NCBI RefSeq assembly: GCF_000622365.1
Contig: NZ_JASC01000007.1
Coordinates: 1-64,000, forward strand
DNA from: Sulfitobacter noctilucae
GTDB taxonomy: Bacteria > Pseudomonadota > Alphaproteobacteria > Rhodobacterales > Rhodobacteraceae
Length of the DNA stretch: 64,000 nt
Reading direction: 5' to 3'
Shown: positions 16,703 through 25,273 of the stretch, in pieces
Layout of the letters: each line of letters begins with the position of its first letter
Position numbering within the stretch: the first letter of the stretch is position 1
Made by a program: the position numbers and the translations under genes
The notes under the pieces: generated by a model
The model's input: only the letters and a program-made list of their open reading frames with translations
What the model was told of the DNA's origin: nothing
The model's database searches: none

Positions 16703-18985
16703 CTATTCCATTGCCGCAATACATGTCTCTTTTTCCCCAACAATGACCATCACGGCTGGACGGCTTTCGGAAGCCAGATCCAGCGCAAGTTCATTGATTT
16801 GCACATGATCGACAAGGCTCGGTGTTGCTGATGCGCCCTTTGGATGGCTGTGCCACTCTCCAACATAAGTTAGCTGATGCATGACGCGCGCTGAGACCTG
16901 ATCAATAGCATCTCTGAGCCCACTTACGCCCCTCACGAACTCGGTTGCTGCAAACGAGCTATCGGCCGGAGGCGGCAGCATATGTGCTATTTCAACTCGT
17001 TTTCGTCTGTGATCAACTATGCCCAAAAGGACGCCTCCTGTCTCGCATGGAAGACCCTGGTCGCGCGCAGACCTAAGTCTTGCCTCGACGGCGGCGGACA
17101 TCCTGATTGTCCAACCGTCGATTTCGACCATAATGGAGCCCGCGGAGACTTTGATGTGCCTATTCTGCAAAGACCCATCGTAACCAATCGTTCCGACAGT
17201 GATTGATGCCGACGGCTCGCTGACGACCTTCCTAATGGATTTTGTTGCAGCTGCCGACAGCAGTGCCGCATCAGATGCGCATAGTCGGTTGCTAACCGAC
17301 CTGCACTGCCCGCTTGAAACTACAACACGATTGGGATCGGAAAGGTGGTCTGCAAAGTCGTCGATTTGAGCAACCTGAGCATAATATTCTGCTTCCAAAC
17401 ATGCGAGATCACAGTGACCAGCCTCATCTTCGGCCAACACAACATAGGCGTTTCCCAACGGGTTGAAAAATGCGGAAACCGCTCGGCCTCGGCTTAGGCA
17501 ATCCGACAAATCGCGGCTTGCCCCGACAGACGCCGTAAAGTCAAATACGATCGAGGAGCTTGAAAGCGCTTGTTGAACCTCTTTGTCAGACTCTGAAGAG
17601 TCCAATTTCGATCCCAGAGCTTTGACAACAAAATCAGCTGAAATGTCTTTGATATGCTTTGCAATCTCAGATGATTTGAGATGGCTGATAGATGACGATG
17701 TTAGAGTATGTCGCGCAAGATTGTGAGGCAAAAGTCTATCGTTATCGATCAACGTAATGCGTTCGAACGCACCTTCTCGTACTAGATTGATTGTGATTTG
17801 GCTCCCGATAGAACCAACACCGAGAATCGTTGCATGTTCTGCAATGAGTTCCAGTCCTGACATTGCTCTTGCGAGATGGTTTTCAAAGGAGCCGAACGAG
17901 TTGGCTGACATGAAGCCAACCTTGGCGAGCGCGTCTGCATCTAGTTCCCCACGCGTAAGCCTCAGAACATAATCACTGCCGACGTCTGGGTCAGGTGGCA
18001 GCAGTATGCCTAGACCTACTGCAATGTCTGCCACGCTTTCACGCGCCATAAGCCAATAGCTCTCATATCTATCTAACTCTGCGTTCCTGATCGCAATGTG
18101 GATGAGCAGATTGGCTGTCTTCAACTTGTCGTGCTCAGCACCTTCTAACGAAGCCCAAAAACTAGAGAGTGTGTCTCTCAGCTGCGTCAGTAGTTCGTTG
18201 TCGGTGCTTGAGACTGACTGACTAAGCTGCCCAAGATTGCTTGGAGGGCGCCACATCGCACCTGTGTTGTTTGCTACACGTGCAAGCGAAACAACGAGAA
18301 ATGGCGTCCAAATCTTACCTTCGTCCGGAGGTGGCGCATCATCGTACGCATGACCAAAATACGTATTGGATCCTTCGTCCCCTTGAACAATTGCAAGGAA
18401 CAACGGATGCGACTCTTGTTCCAGAATTTGTTTTTCTATGGTTGTTCCCACAACGATTGAAGCCGGTGAAGGCAGGAACACTGGGTCTTGGAATTGGAGC
18501 TCATCATCCATGTTTCCTGTGATTGCTCGTCTGAACCAAGACGCAATGCGCCTGACAATCTCTGCGCCATTGTAGTCACTGGAAGCATCTTCCCAAGCGC
18601 GATCATCAATGCACAACGCTACTTGCGCATCCGTGGGGGCGTCAATTTCAAGTCCGAAGGTATGCTTGGTCATGGGAAACGACGGCCGAAGCGAAGCAAC
18701 TGCTGGTGCACTGCCCTTTAGGAACATTACCAAAAGAGATTCAACGGGTCGCACATCATAAGCGGGCTCTTGGTGTGTACCGGTTGGAAACTCAATCTGA
18801 ACACCTTCGACGCCTTCAGAGAGGTCATAGCATCCAACCAAACCAATTTCATCATTGGCATGGTGTTCTATGAATTCCAGAAATGATCGCGCTAGATCAC
18901 TAGTGATCGCCTTCGCAGCCTTCGCCTCCTTATTGATCGAATGAGCGGACGGCTCTTCGCCTTCATTCAGGCTCTCAAGCTCCAC
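16703..18985 (-). CDS. E2-E1-JAB fusion: bacterial ubiquitin-like conjugation and deconjugation enzyme
   Basis: 760 aa with a GTG start 3 bp after the stop of the MBL gene. Three enzyme domains in order. (1) An E2-like domain at about residues 30-175 with catalytic Cys125 in ALCIDDRAW, the form usual in bacterial E2s. (2) An E1/ThiF-like adenylation domain at about 380-600: GVGSIG at 389-394, acidic LIDNDRLL at 412-419, Arg425, and a candidate catalytic Cys561. (3) A JAB/JAMM isopeptidase at about 625-760 with Glu648, HSHP at 712-715, Ser723 and Asp726, all spaced correctly. The parts correspond to Cap2 and Cap3 of type II CBASS and to Bil enzymes, here joined in one chain. No CD-NTase or ubiquitin-like gene is visible beside it. 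Probable role: attach and remove a protein modifier in defence. Confidence 0.87.
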   Translation of the reverse strand: MELESLNEGEEPSAHSINKEAKAAKAITSDLARSFLEFIEHHANDEIGLVGCYDLSEGVEGVQIEFPTGTHQEPAYDVRPVESLLVMFLKGSAPAVASLRPSFPMTKHTFGLEIDAPTDAQVALCIDDRAWEDASSDYNGAEIVRRIASWFRRAITGNMDDELQFQDPVFLPSPASIVVGTTIEKQILEQESHPLFLAIVQGDEGSNTYFGHAYDDAPPPDEGKIWTPFLVVSLARVANNTGAMWRPPSNLGQLSQSVSSTDNELLTQLRDTLSSFWASLEGAEHDKLKTANLLIHIAIRNAELDRYESYWLMARESVADIAVGLGILLPPDPDVGSDYVLRLTRGELDADALAKVGFMSANSFGSFENHLARAMSGLELIAEHATILGVGSIGSQITINLVREGAFERITLIDNDRLLPHNLARHTLTSSSISHLKSSEIAKHIKDISADFVVKALGSKLDSSESDKEVQQALSSSSIVFDFTASVGASRDLSDCLSRGRAVSAFFNPLGNAYVVLAEDEAGHCDLACLEAEYYAQVAQIDDFADHLSDPNRVVVSSGQCRSVSNRLCASDAALLSAAATKSIRKVVSEPSASITVGTIGYDGSLQNRHIKVSAGSIMVEIDGWTIRMSAAVEARLRSARDQGLPCETGGVLLGIVDHRRKRVEIAHMLPPPADSSFAATEFVRGVSGLRDAIDQVSARVMHQLTYVGEWHSHPKGASATPSLVDHVQINELALDLASESRPAVMVIVGEKETCIAAME

Positions 18986-18988
18986 GTT

Positions 18989-20104
18989 TCAACCTGAGCG
19001 TACTGGTTTTGATGTTGAACCTGAACCAGCCACAGCAGGAGACGATAGCGCTAGGCTCACGCCAAAAGCAGTAATGCTGATTTTCGCTGGTTTCTTCGGT
19101 TTGTCCATTGTCACGACGAAATCACCCTTACGTTTGGCTTGAATAGGGCGGTAGTAGGCTGCCGCTTGGCGATGGGGTGGTTGTTTGTCGTCCTCTTTAG
19201 AACCCCTTGTTGGGATCTGCTTGCTTGAAGAAACAATGATTGAACGATCTTGCCCCTGTTCTTCAATCAGCCAAGCTACCTCGGAGACGGGTGTTGTTTT
19301 GTCCACCCCACGGTCATTAACGTTGAGCGCTTTGTACGAGCAGTGGTGGAAGAGCTTCAGCAAATCCCATTCCAATCGGTCTTCGTTACCGTGCCTTATG
19401 GTACTTTTGACAATCTGAGCAAGCGTGTCCGAGTTCACATCTGATCCCAGAAGAGCGCGAGTCTTGCGAGTGCCCTCAATAAAAGTTGCTTGAACGACAA
19501 TAGAATGCTCGTTTCGGATGATTTCATCGTCATCGTCTTGAACCCAGGACAAAGGGCAATGCACAAAAAACTCGACCTTTTCTTCACCTTCGACTGAGTA
19601 GCCTGGAATGGTTTGGCCTGCGTTGACAATGCAATCCTTGCGCGACGCTAACGTGAGCCCCTTGCCCACCAGCCAGTCTTCGAGGATTTTCGGCGAAGAA
19701 AATACACGAACACCTTTGCCTTCTAAGAGTCGGTGTTTTGCCTCTTCGCGCACAAGACGCGAGTCGCGTGTCAATCCTTCTTCAAGGATCGCCGCGGCTG
19801 GCACCCAGAGCTCGTCCACCTTAATTCGGTCGTCATCCTGATATTTCTTGGCGTGTTCGAGCCAAAAGACTTCGCCAAAACCATGACAATGGTCATCGTC
19901 GACATGGGTTATACAGAGCGCCGGAAGTCTATAGGGCGCAGAACCAAGATCATTTTTGATAGCACTCTCAAGATCGAAGTCGATGTCTGAGCTATCGGAT
20001 CGTCCCATATCGGCGAAATCGAAAAGAACGCGTCGCCCATCTGCAAGCGTCAATCGTGTCGTGTCTGCGTTCCCAAGCGGGAAAACTTCAATTGTTGCTG
20101 TCAT
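18989..20104 (-). CDS. MBL-fold metallohydrolase paired with the E2-E1-JAB gene
   Basis: 371 aa, ATG preceded by GGACAGGAAA. The MBL metal site is seen as THVDDDHCHG (His67, Asp69, Asp71, His72), the ComEC/Rec2-like variant; LGSDVN and FHHCS supply later ligands. Such proteins hydrolyse phosphodiesters or other esters, so a nuclease or cyclic-nucleotide role is possible. The C-terminus is a flexible Ser/Pro/Gly tail ending KPVRSG, beyond the folded core. It is the first gene of a two-gene operon with the E2-E1-JAB fusion. That tail is a plausible target for the partner's ligase, as the C-terminus of CD-NTases is for Cap2; this is inference. Confidence 0.82.
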   Translation of the reverse strand: MTATIEVFPLGNADTTRLTLADGRRVLFDFADMGRSDSSDIDFDLESAIKNDLGSAPYRLPALCITHVDDDHCHGFGEVFWLEHAKKYQDDDRIKVDELWVPAAAILEEGLTRDSRLVREEAKHRLLEGKGVRVFSSPKILEDWLVGKGLTLASRKDCIVNAGQTIPGYSVEGEEKVEFFVHCPLSWVQDDDDEIIRNEHSIVVQATFIEGTRKTRALLGSDVNSDTLAQIVKSTIRHGNEDRLEWDLLKLFHHCSYKALNVNDRGVDKTTPVSEVAWLIEEQGQDRSIIVSSSKQIPTRGSKEDDKQPPHRQAAAYYRPIQAKRKGDFVVTMDKPKKPAKISITAFGVSLALSSPAVAGSGSTSKPVRSG

Positions 20105-20272
20105 TTTCCTGTCCTTGGTAACGAATTGTAAACTCTAGGTGATGTGGGAACAAAAGTAGACCATTACAAGCCCTTGTGGAAAAAACTGCCCTTAACCCAT
20201 CTTGAGCGGATTTTGGACGCCCTGCAGTTGCGGCGGTATTCAGAGTCTGGAGGAATCCGAGAAATCTCAGAT

Positions 20273-21328
20273 TTAGGGCTTCCCGCGCTTTTCGAACCAG
20301 CTCTGGCAGAACTTGATAAAATGACGCTCCGGGTGCTTCGGTTCGATCTCTTCCTTGCCGCACCATGCCCGCCATTCCTGTTCAATCATCCGTACATCCC
20401 AGCCGGGGGCGGCTGTACGGGCATCGTGGTAGGCTTCGGGATTAAGCGACCCCTCATACATTTCAACGACAGGCATCGGCACAGTACCCTTGCTGCGAAA
20501 CACGACAATGTTGCCCTCGAGGGACGGGTCGTAATCCGGAAAGTGGTCGTGCTGTTCACTGTCAGCAATGATGTTGCTGATCAGCCGTTTGAATTCTTTG
20601 GCTGACGAATGCGATCCACATTTCAAGCGCAGCTTTTCAAGTCCGATCCGCCATTCCGACGATTTGCCGCAATGCTTGCGGGCAATCTCATACATCCGCC
20701 GCTCAAGCGGCTTCTTCAGTCGGAAGTAGTCCCGGCTGATGGTCAGCACCTCTTTCGCCTGAATCGCATTAAAGACCCAATCCGAAAGCGTGACCTGCAC
20801 TTCCTGCAGCACGCCATCATTGTCGCGCCGGATCGTCTTCGCACTCTCAACCAGACCAAACACCTGCCACTGTCGCTCTTCTCCGGTGTGAATATTGGTC
20901 TTGATCGAAGTTCCGCGAAGCCGCTCTAAAGCATCTTCTGCACGACCGTAGGCGCTGCCACCGGCTGGCTTGCCGGTCGCCACGATGTAATCGCTGACTT
21001 TAAAGCTGACGGTCTTCGACACCTCCCTGCCCGCGTTCAGAGCCGCAATCAGTTGAGAAATGCAGAAGATCAGAATGTCCCGATCAAAGACCGTGGCCAA
21101 GCCCTTCGCAGAAGGTGAGATTTCGATGTAGTTGTCGCCGTTCTCATAGCGCCGTGTTTGATGATCAGGCTTCTTTGAAATCGAGAAAACCGGATGCTCC
21201 ATACCCGCCATGTCGCTCTTTGGGGCGGCATCAAAGATATCACAAATGAACAGATCCGGTTGCTGGAACCGATCTGGCAGAAGCGGATGGGTCAAACGCT
21301 TCACTGGCTTATCACCCACCGTTGTCAT
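20273..21328 (-). CDS. repA: Plasmid replication initiator protein A (RPA family)
   Basis: 351 aa. The family's typical segments are visible: an N-terminal YIEISPSAKGLATVFDRDILIF, DALERLRGTSIKTN, the region RDYFRLKKPLERRMYEIARKHCG (here cited in parts), and a C-terminal half ending FCQSWFEKRGKP. RPA-type initiators bind iterons in the neighbouring oriV. Ten iterons lie just upstream, the first overlapping the first codons, so RepA probably represses its own gene. The ATG at 21328 has no strong ribosome site; a start a few dozen codons downstream is possible. This is a second replication system besides repC. Confidence 0.88.
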   Translation of the reverse strand: MTTVGDKPVKRLTHPLLPDRFQQPDLFICDIFDAAPKSDMAGMEHPVFSISKKPDHQTRRYENGDNYIEISPSAKGLATVFDRDILIFCISQLIAALNAGREVSKTVSFKVSDYIVATGKPAGGSAYGRAEDALERLRGTSIKTNIHTGEERQWQVFGLVESAKTIRRDNDGVLQEVQVTLSDWVFNAIQAKEVLTISRDYFRLKKPLERRMYEIARKHCGKSSEWRIGLEKLRLKCGSHSSAKEFKRLISNIIADSEQHDHFPDYDPSLEGNIVVFRSKGTVPMPVVEMYEGSLNPEAYHDARTAAPGWDVRMIEQEWRAWCGKEEIEPKHPERHFIKFCQSWFEKRGKP

Positions 21329-21583
21329 GTTGCTGGCCTATCACACACCGATTCGCATCCTTACTGGCTTATCACACACTAGTGGCTTATTACCCACCAC
21401 GTCAATCCATTGGCTTATTACCCACCTATTTGCTAATTTTTGCTGGCTTATCGCACACCGAACATAGAGCCAAATCTAGAAACTCAATGAATTCATGCCA
21501 TTGACTTGTGACACACCGAACGATGGCTTGTGACACACCGAACGATGGCTTATTGCACACCTCTCGATGGCTTATTACCCACC
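21305..21583. repeat. Ten iterons, origin of replication for RepA
   Basis: Sixteen-bp copies of TGGCTTATNACNCACC begin at 21305, 21334, 21365, 21383, 21411, 21444, 21502, 21524, 21546 and 21568. The last four are spaced exactly 22 bp apart, two helical turns, so RepA would bind one face. The AT-rich stretch from about 21600 to 21665 beyond them (ending TATATAACACC) could be the melting region. Confidence 0.9.
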
Positions 21584-21812
21584 GGCAGATTTGTAAGGCG
21601 TTGATATCATGAATTGAATCAGAGGTTTTTAGTCCGTAACCCCTTATTCTAACACATATATAACACCCTTGATGTGCAGAAGCACGTATCATCAGACCTG
21701 CCATTCAGAGGCAGTGAGGAGATTCTGCTAAGAATGGAATGCGCAGTTTGGACCGGGTTCGACCAAATCAGTGGATGAACTTCATCAGAGTAATCTCGAT
21801 CTTTATCTGCAT

Positions 21813-21872
21813 ATTTCATCTTGCCCTAAATATCCTCGGGGGAGGCGCGGAGCGCCGGGGGCAGACAGCCCC
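21813..21872. repeat. Dispersed repeat, copy 1 (core TATCCTCGGGGGAG)
   Basis: ATTTCATCTTGCC, TATCCTCGGGGGAG, a short variable hairpin (GCGCGGAGCGC) and GGGGGCAGA form a unit of about 60 bp that recurs at 33266-33328. Elements of this kind are common at gene ends in Rhodobacteraceae. It lies between the iterons and the end of the 21918 gene. Confidence 0.75.
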
Positions 21873-21917
21873 TACCGACAAGCGAGAGAAGGGCCGCCTT
21901 GCGGCGACCCGATCTGC

Positions 21918-22118
21918 TTATTCGGTCACGTCGCCTTTGCTTGGCTGAAAGGCAACCAGCTCGGTGACACCAACTGGAAAATCGAGCTTGATCGTGAGGA
22001 AAGTTTCGCCGGTATCCCGTTTGGTGTTCTCGAATACAGCGCCAACGCGGCGGTATGTTGTCTTCTCGGTGCCGTTGTCGTCATACTTTACAGGAACGGT
22101 GAGCGTGTAATGTGTCAT
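21918..22118 (-). CDS. Small conserved-type plasmid protein, unknown function
   Basis: 66 aa starting MTHYTLTVPVKYDDNG, with AAGGAG 7 bp before the ATG. An upstream in-frame extension to 22553 looks non-coding. The sequence alternates polar and hydrophobic residues, as in a small beta-barrel (KTTYRRVGAVFEN, then ETFLTIKLDFPVG). Its layout resembles the DUF736 protein at 29033, also a small plasmid protein of mostly beta type, but I cannot assign it to that family. Downstream is a hairpin with GGGCCGCC/GGCGACCC arms at about 21891-21911. Confidence 0.65.
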   Translation of the reverse strand: MTHYTLTVPVKYDDNGTEKTTYRRVGAVFENTKRDTGETFLTIKLDFPVGVTELVAFQPSKGDVTE

Positions 22119-22726
22119 TGGGTTTCTCCTTGTTTCGATGAAGGTGAACAAACGCATTGGATGAGGGTGCGGCGCAGACTGAAAATCGGAGGCTCCCTTG
22201 GGAAACCGTTTTTCTGCTTGCCGTGGCCACGCCACGGTTACGCCAAACCCGCGATGCGTCACCTCCATCTTTCCAGAAACCAGGAGAGCAAAACCCAAGG
22301 CTCTTATACGCCGGTCTCTGCCTAAGTTTGGCATCGGCCAGTAACAGACATCGGTGATCCCGCTTGAAGCGCGGGATCGATGGCCAAACGGACGCCGTGC
22401 CCTCCGCTTCGCTCTAGGCACGTCGACATTTTTTCCAATGGTGTTGTCCGCCCAACAGACCTGGCCTGGCCGGTCAATCGGCAAGCGCCCGGCTAAAGCC
22501 AGTCGTCGCGTGGCAGGGCCGTGTCCTCGGCTCACGCCTGCGGGCCGCACCACCCCTGCCCCACGACCGTTGACAGTCCATTCCAGGCCCGTGGGTCGGG
22601 CTTACGCCCTCACCACTCTGTTTCCGTCCGAAATATGCATTTCGGCCAGAACCAAAGAGCCGAGGCGCAGCCCATCGGCGGAAAGAGGTCACAAGACCCG
22701 ACCGCATCACCACAAGGAGGCCAAGG
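22119..22726. other. Long GC-rich stretch without a convincing gene
   Basis: About 600 bp between the divergent 66-aa and DUF3768 genes. Open frames exist on both strands but show no start signals or protein-like composition. The right half is very GC-rich with several short hairpins and probably contains the leader of the DUF3768 operon. I see no RNA gene I can name. Confidence 0.4.
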
Positions 22727-23086
22727 ATGGCTGACACGGTTGAAGACCGGACGCGAGATTGCGCCCGTATTGCAGAACAGAATGATGCCTTCCGAAAGGA
22801 ACAGATTGGCGGCGGACAAGGGAAATGGGTCTGGACCCAAGCCGTTGACGCCGAGGGGATGGACTTTGTCCTGACCTGCATTGCCGCCGTCGCGGCATAT
22901 GATGATTTCACCGAAGATAACGACCCGTTCGGAACCCACGAAATGGGGTTCATGGACGTGTCCGGCAAAAAGGTCTGGTGGAAGATCGACCTTTTCGACC
23001 GCGCTTATCATGGCGGTTCACCAAATCCCACGTCGCTCGCAGATACGCGCCGCGTTCTGACGATCCTTTTTCCGAGTGACTACTGA
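22727..23086 (+). CDS. DUF3768 family protein
   Basis: 119 aa, ATG 6 bp after AAGGAGG. The family pattern is recognisable: IAEQNDAFRK, the central VLTCIAAVAAYDDFTEDNDPFG, and HEMGFMDVSGKKVWWKID. These cytoplasmic proteins are common on alphaproteobacterial conjugative plasmids; their function is unknown. It begins a plus-strand run of backbone genes to about 26479. Confidence 0.85.
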   Translation: MADTVEDRTRDCARIAEQNDAFRKEQIGGGQGKWVWTQAVDAEGMDFVLTCIAAVAAYDDFTEDNDPFGTHEMGFMDVSGKKVWWKIDLFDRAYHGGSPNPTSLADTRRVLTILFPSDY

Positions 23087-23150
23087 AATTGGCCACCCCG
23101 CAGGAGGGGTGCGCCAAAGGCGCTGCCTGCGTCGGAACGGAGGTGAACAC

Positions 23151-23261
23151 ATGACCAGAGCAGTTATCGAGCAGCGCAAACGCGAAGCAATCGCGCTTGT
23201 GAGAAAGGGAGGTCTCTCCGCAAAGATCGGCCTCGCCTTTCTGAAACAACACGCCGCCTAA
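23151..23261 (+). CDS. Very small plasmid protein
   Basis: 36 aa (MTRAVIEQRKREAIALV to LKQHAA), with ACGGAGGTG 5 bp before the ATG. It is basic and helical. The last 11 codons lie in a 35-bp perfect tandem duplication (23229-23298), so the stop is followed by a second copy of the gene's own end. Function unknown. Confidence 0.55.
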   Translation: MTRAVIEQRKREAIALVRKGGLSAKIGLAFLKQHAA

Positions 23262-23298
23262 GCGGCCTCGCCTTTCTGAAACAACACGCCGCCTAAGC
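23229..23298 (+). repeat. 35-bp perfect tandem duplication
   Basis: The unit starting GGCCTCGCCTTTCTG and ending GCCGCCTAAGC occurs at 23229-23263 and again at 23264-23298, with a further partial copy (GGCCTCGCC). It covers the end of the 36-aa gene and its stop codon. Confidence 0.95.
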
Positions 23299-23369
23299 GG
23301 CCTCGCCTCACCCCAGCAGGGGTAGGGCATCCTTATCAAAATCAACGCCACAACACAAGGAATGTCCCA

Positions 23370-25220
23370 ATGACCAAGCAATCCAAAATCACCGCAACAG
23401 AGGCCCGCTTTCCGCTGGAAAAGCTAACCCTCTCACCCATGAACCCACGCCAAGACGTGCCGGAACATGACGTTATTGAACTCGGAGAGAGCATTTGGGC
23501 CGCTGGTCTTATCCAGTCCATTGCAGGGCTGTCAGGCAAGAAAGATACCGCAGAGATTGTCGCGGGCGGACGCCGTTTGCGCGCCCTGAATTATCTGGCC
23601 GAGCGACACCCAGACTTGGCGACCAAGCGCCCCGAACTGGCAAACCCGATGGTGATGTTGGCCCCTGATGCGGAAACCGCCGAGGCATGGGCCAACATGG
23701 AGAACGTGGCCCGCCGCGATCTACACCCCGCCGAGGAAATCCGCGCCTATGGTAAAATGGAAGCCAAAGGCGGCACCGTTGGGACCATTGCTCGCGCCTT
23801 CGCAGTGAACGAAAAGCACGTCTACCGCCGCCTTGCATTGGCACACCTGCCCGATGCGGTGCTGGACGCACTTGCCGCGAACGAAATCAGCCTGTCCAAC
23901 GCAGCCGCCTTCACGGTCAGCAATGACGAGAAGATGGCCCTTGAGGTCTTGGAGACGGTGCGGGGCGAAGGCTACAGCGATCATCAGATCAAACAGATGA
24001 TCAAACCTGACAGTGTGCGCGGGTCTGACCGACGTGTGATCTACGTGACCGAGGCGGGCTATGACGAGGCCGGTGGCCGCAAGACCGCTGATCTTTTCAA
24101 GGAACAGACCTTCTTTGACGATGTGGCGTTGCTGGACGAACTGTTTGACGCGAAGCTGTCCGAGGCCGTTGAGACGTTGCAAACCGAGGGCTGGAAATGG
24201 ATTGAAGCGATCCATGACAGCTACCTTTGCCACTATAACATGGGGCTTGAGAAGTTTGGCCGGGTCTATGCCGAAGGCGGCGATTTGGCCGAAGAAGAAG
24301 GCGAACGCTACGACGAATTGGCAGCCCTCGCCAATGGTGGCGTGCTGGACGCCGCAGGCGAAGCCGAACTGGCGGTGTTGCAAACGATCATCGACGGGGA
24401 ATACACCGACGAGCAACGCGCTTATGCGGGCCTCTATGTCTATGTGGACGGCAACGGGGTCCAGTCAGTTAGCGGTGCACTGGTAAAGCCAGAGGACAAG
24501 AAGGCCGCGATTGAGGCTGGTGTCCTGCGCAAGTCGATGCATGGCAGCAGCGGCAGCGATGGTCCGAAATCGCCTATCTCGCAAAAGCTGCGCGACGACT
24601 TGAACCGCGTGACCAAAGGGGCGCAACAGCACGCGGCCCTGCGCGATCCTGACCTTTTGATCGACCTTCTGGCCTATCAGTTGAGCCATCACCTGTTCTG
24701 GAATGATCCGTTCGGGATCACGACCACCGAAGTGCCGAATTGGCCCTCTACAGAGGCCGAAGGCTACGCGCTGGACGAGCGACTGACTACAAACCCGCCC
24801 CGTAATATGATGGATTCCAAAGACATTGCCGCATCCTTCCGTGCGTTTCGCAAGAAAGGTGTAGAGCATGTTCGCGGCGAATTGGTGCGGTTCCTTGCCG
24901 CCCAATTCAGGGGCGGCGACGAGAAGCTGCAAGCGCTTGTGGCAAAGTCTACGAAGCCCAACACCCGCGAAGTCTGGACCCCGACAGCGGCGAACTTTTT
25001 CAGCCGTGTGGGCGGTCCCTACATGGTCGAGATTTGGCGCGATCTTCTAGAACTGGCGGAAGATCACCCAACCGTCACCACCTTTGCGAAGCTGAAAAAG
25101 GGCGAGAAGGCCGCGAAGCTGGAAGCCTTGTTCACGCATTCCGACCTGCGCAGTGCTCTTGGTGTCACCGAGGCGCAGGCCGCACGGATCGACGCTTGGT
25201 TGCCCGAAGGCATGGAGTGA
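23370..25220 (+). CDS. Large ParB/Spo0J-like nuclease-domain protein
   Basis: 616 aa. The N-terminal 230 residues are a ParB/sulfiredoxin-type domain and a DNA-binding helix region: PLEKLTLSPMNPRQ, EIVAGGRRLRAL, ENVARRDLHPAEEIRAY and the helix-turn-helix IARAFAVNEKHVYRRLALA. The remaining 380 residues are a long C-terminal domain found in this plasmid branch, with no named function. Proteins of this size are separate from the short partition ParB and occur on alphaproteobacterial conjugative plasmids beside DUF3768 and DUF736 genes. It may bind DNA at a plasmid site or act in replication. No ParA gene lies beside it; the plasmid's ParA is at 36768. Confidence 0.85.
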   Translation: MTKQSKITATEARFPLEKLTLSPMNPRQDVPEHDVIELGESIWAAGLIQSIAGLSGKKDTAEIVAGGRRLRALNYLAERHPDLATKRPELANPMVMLAPDAETAEAWANMENVARRDLHPAEEIRAYGKMEAKGGTVGTIARAFAVNEKHVYRRLALAHLPDAVLDALAANEISLSNAAAFTVSNDEKMALEVLETVRGEGYSDHQIKQMIKPDSVRGSDRRVIYVTEAGYDEAGGRKTADLFKEQTFFDDVALLDELFDAKLSEAVETLQTEGWKWIEAIHDSYLCHYNMGLEKFGRVYAEGGDLAEEEGERYDELAALANGGVLDAAGEAELAVLQTIIDGEYTDEQRAYAGLYVYVDGNGVQSVSGALVKPEDKKAAIEAGVLRKSMHGSSGSDGPKSPISQKLRDDLNRVTKGAQQHAALRDPDLLIDLLAYQLSHHLFWNDPFGITTTEVPNWPSTEAEGYALDERLTTNPPRNMMDSKDIAASFRAFRKKGVEHVRGELVRFLAAQFRGGDEKLQALVAKSTKPNTREVWTPTAANFFSRVGGPYMVEIWRDLLELAEDHPTVTTFAKLKKGEKAAKLEALFTHSDLRSALGVTEAQAARIDAWLPEGME

Positions 25221-25273
25221 GAGCGGCGGCAGGGCGTTCGCGCCCTGCCCCTTTCCTGACAGGAGAAAGACCG

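Noticed and set aside
18989-20104. MBL protein considered as a beta-lactamase or antibiotic resistance gene
   Set aside because: No signal peptide, the metal motif is the HxDxDH variant of ComEC-like hydrolases, and it is coupled to the Ub-like enzyme.
21918-22553. 211-aa minus-strand frame
   Set aside because: Only the last 66 residues (from the ATG at 22118 with AAGGAG) look like protein; the upstream part is low-complexity GC-rich frame.
23370-25220. Large ParB-like protein considered as the partner of the ParA at 36768
   Set aside because: It is 11 kb away, has a long unrelated C-terminal domain and no parA neighbour; the 219-aa gene overlapping parA is the more likely partner.
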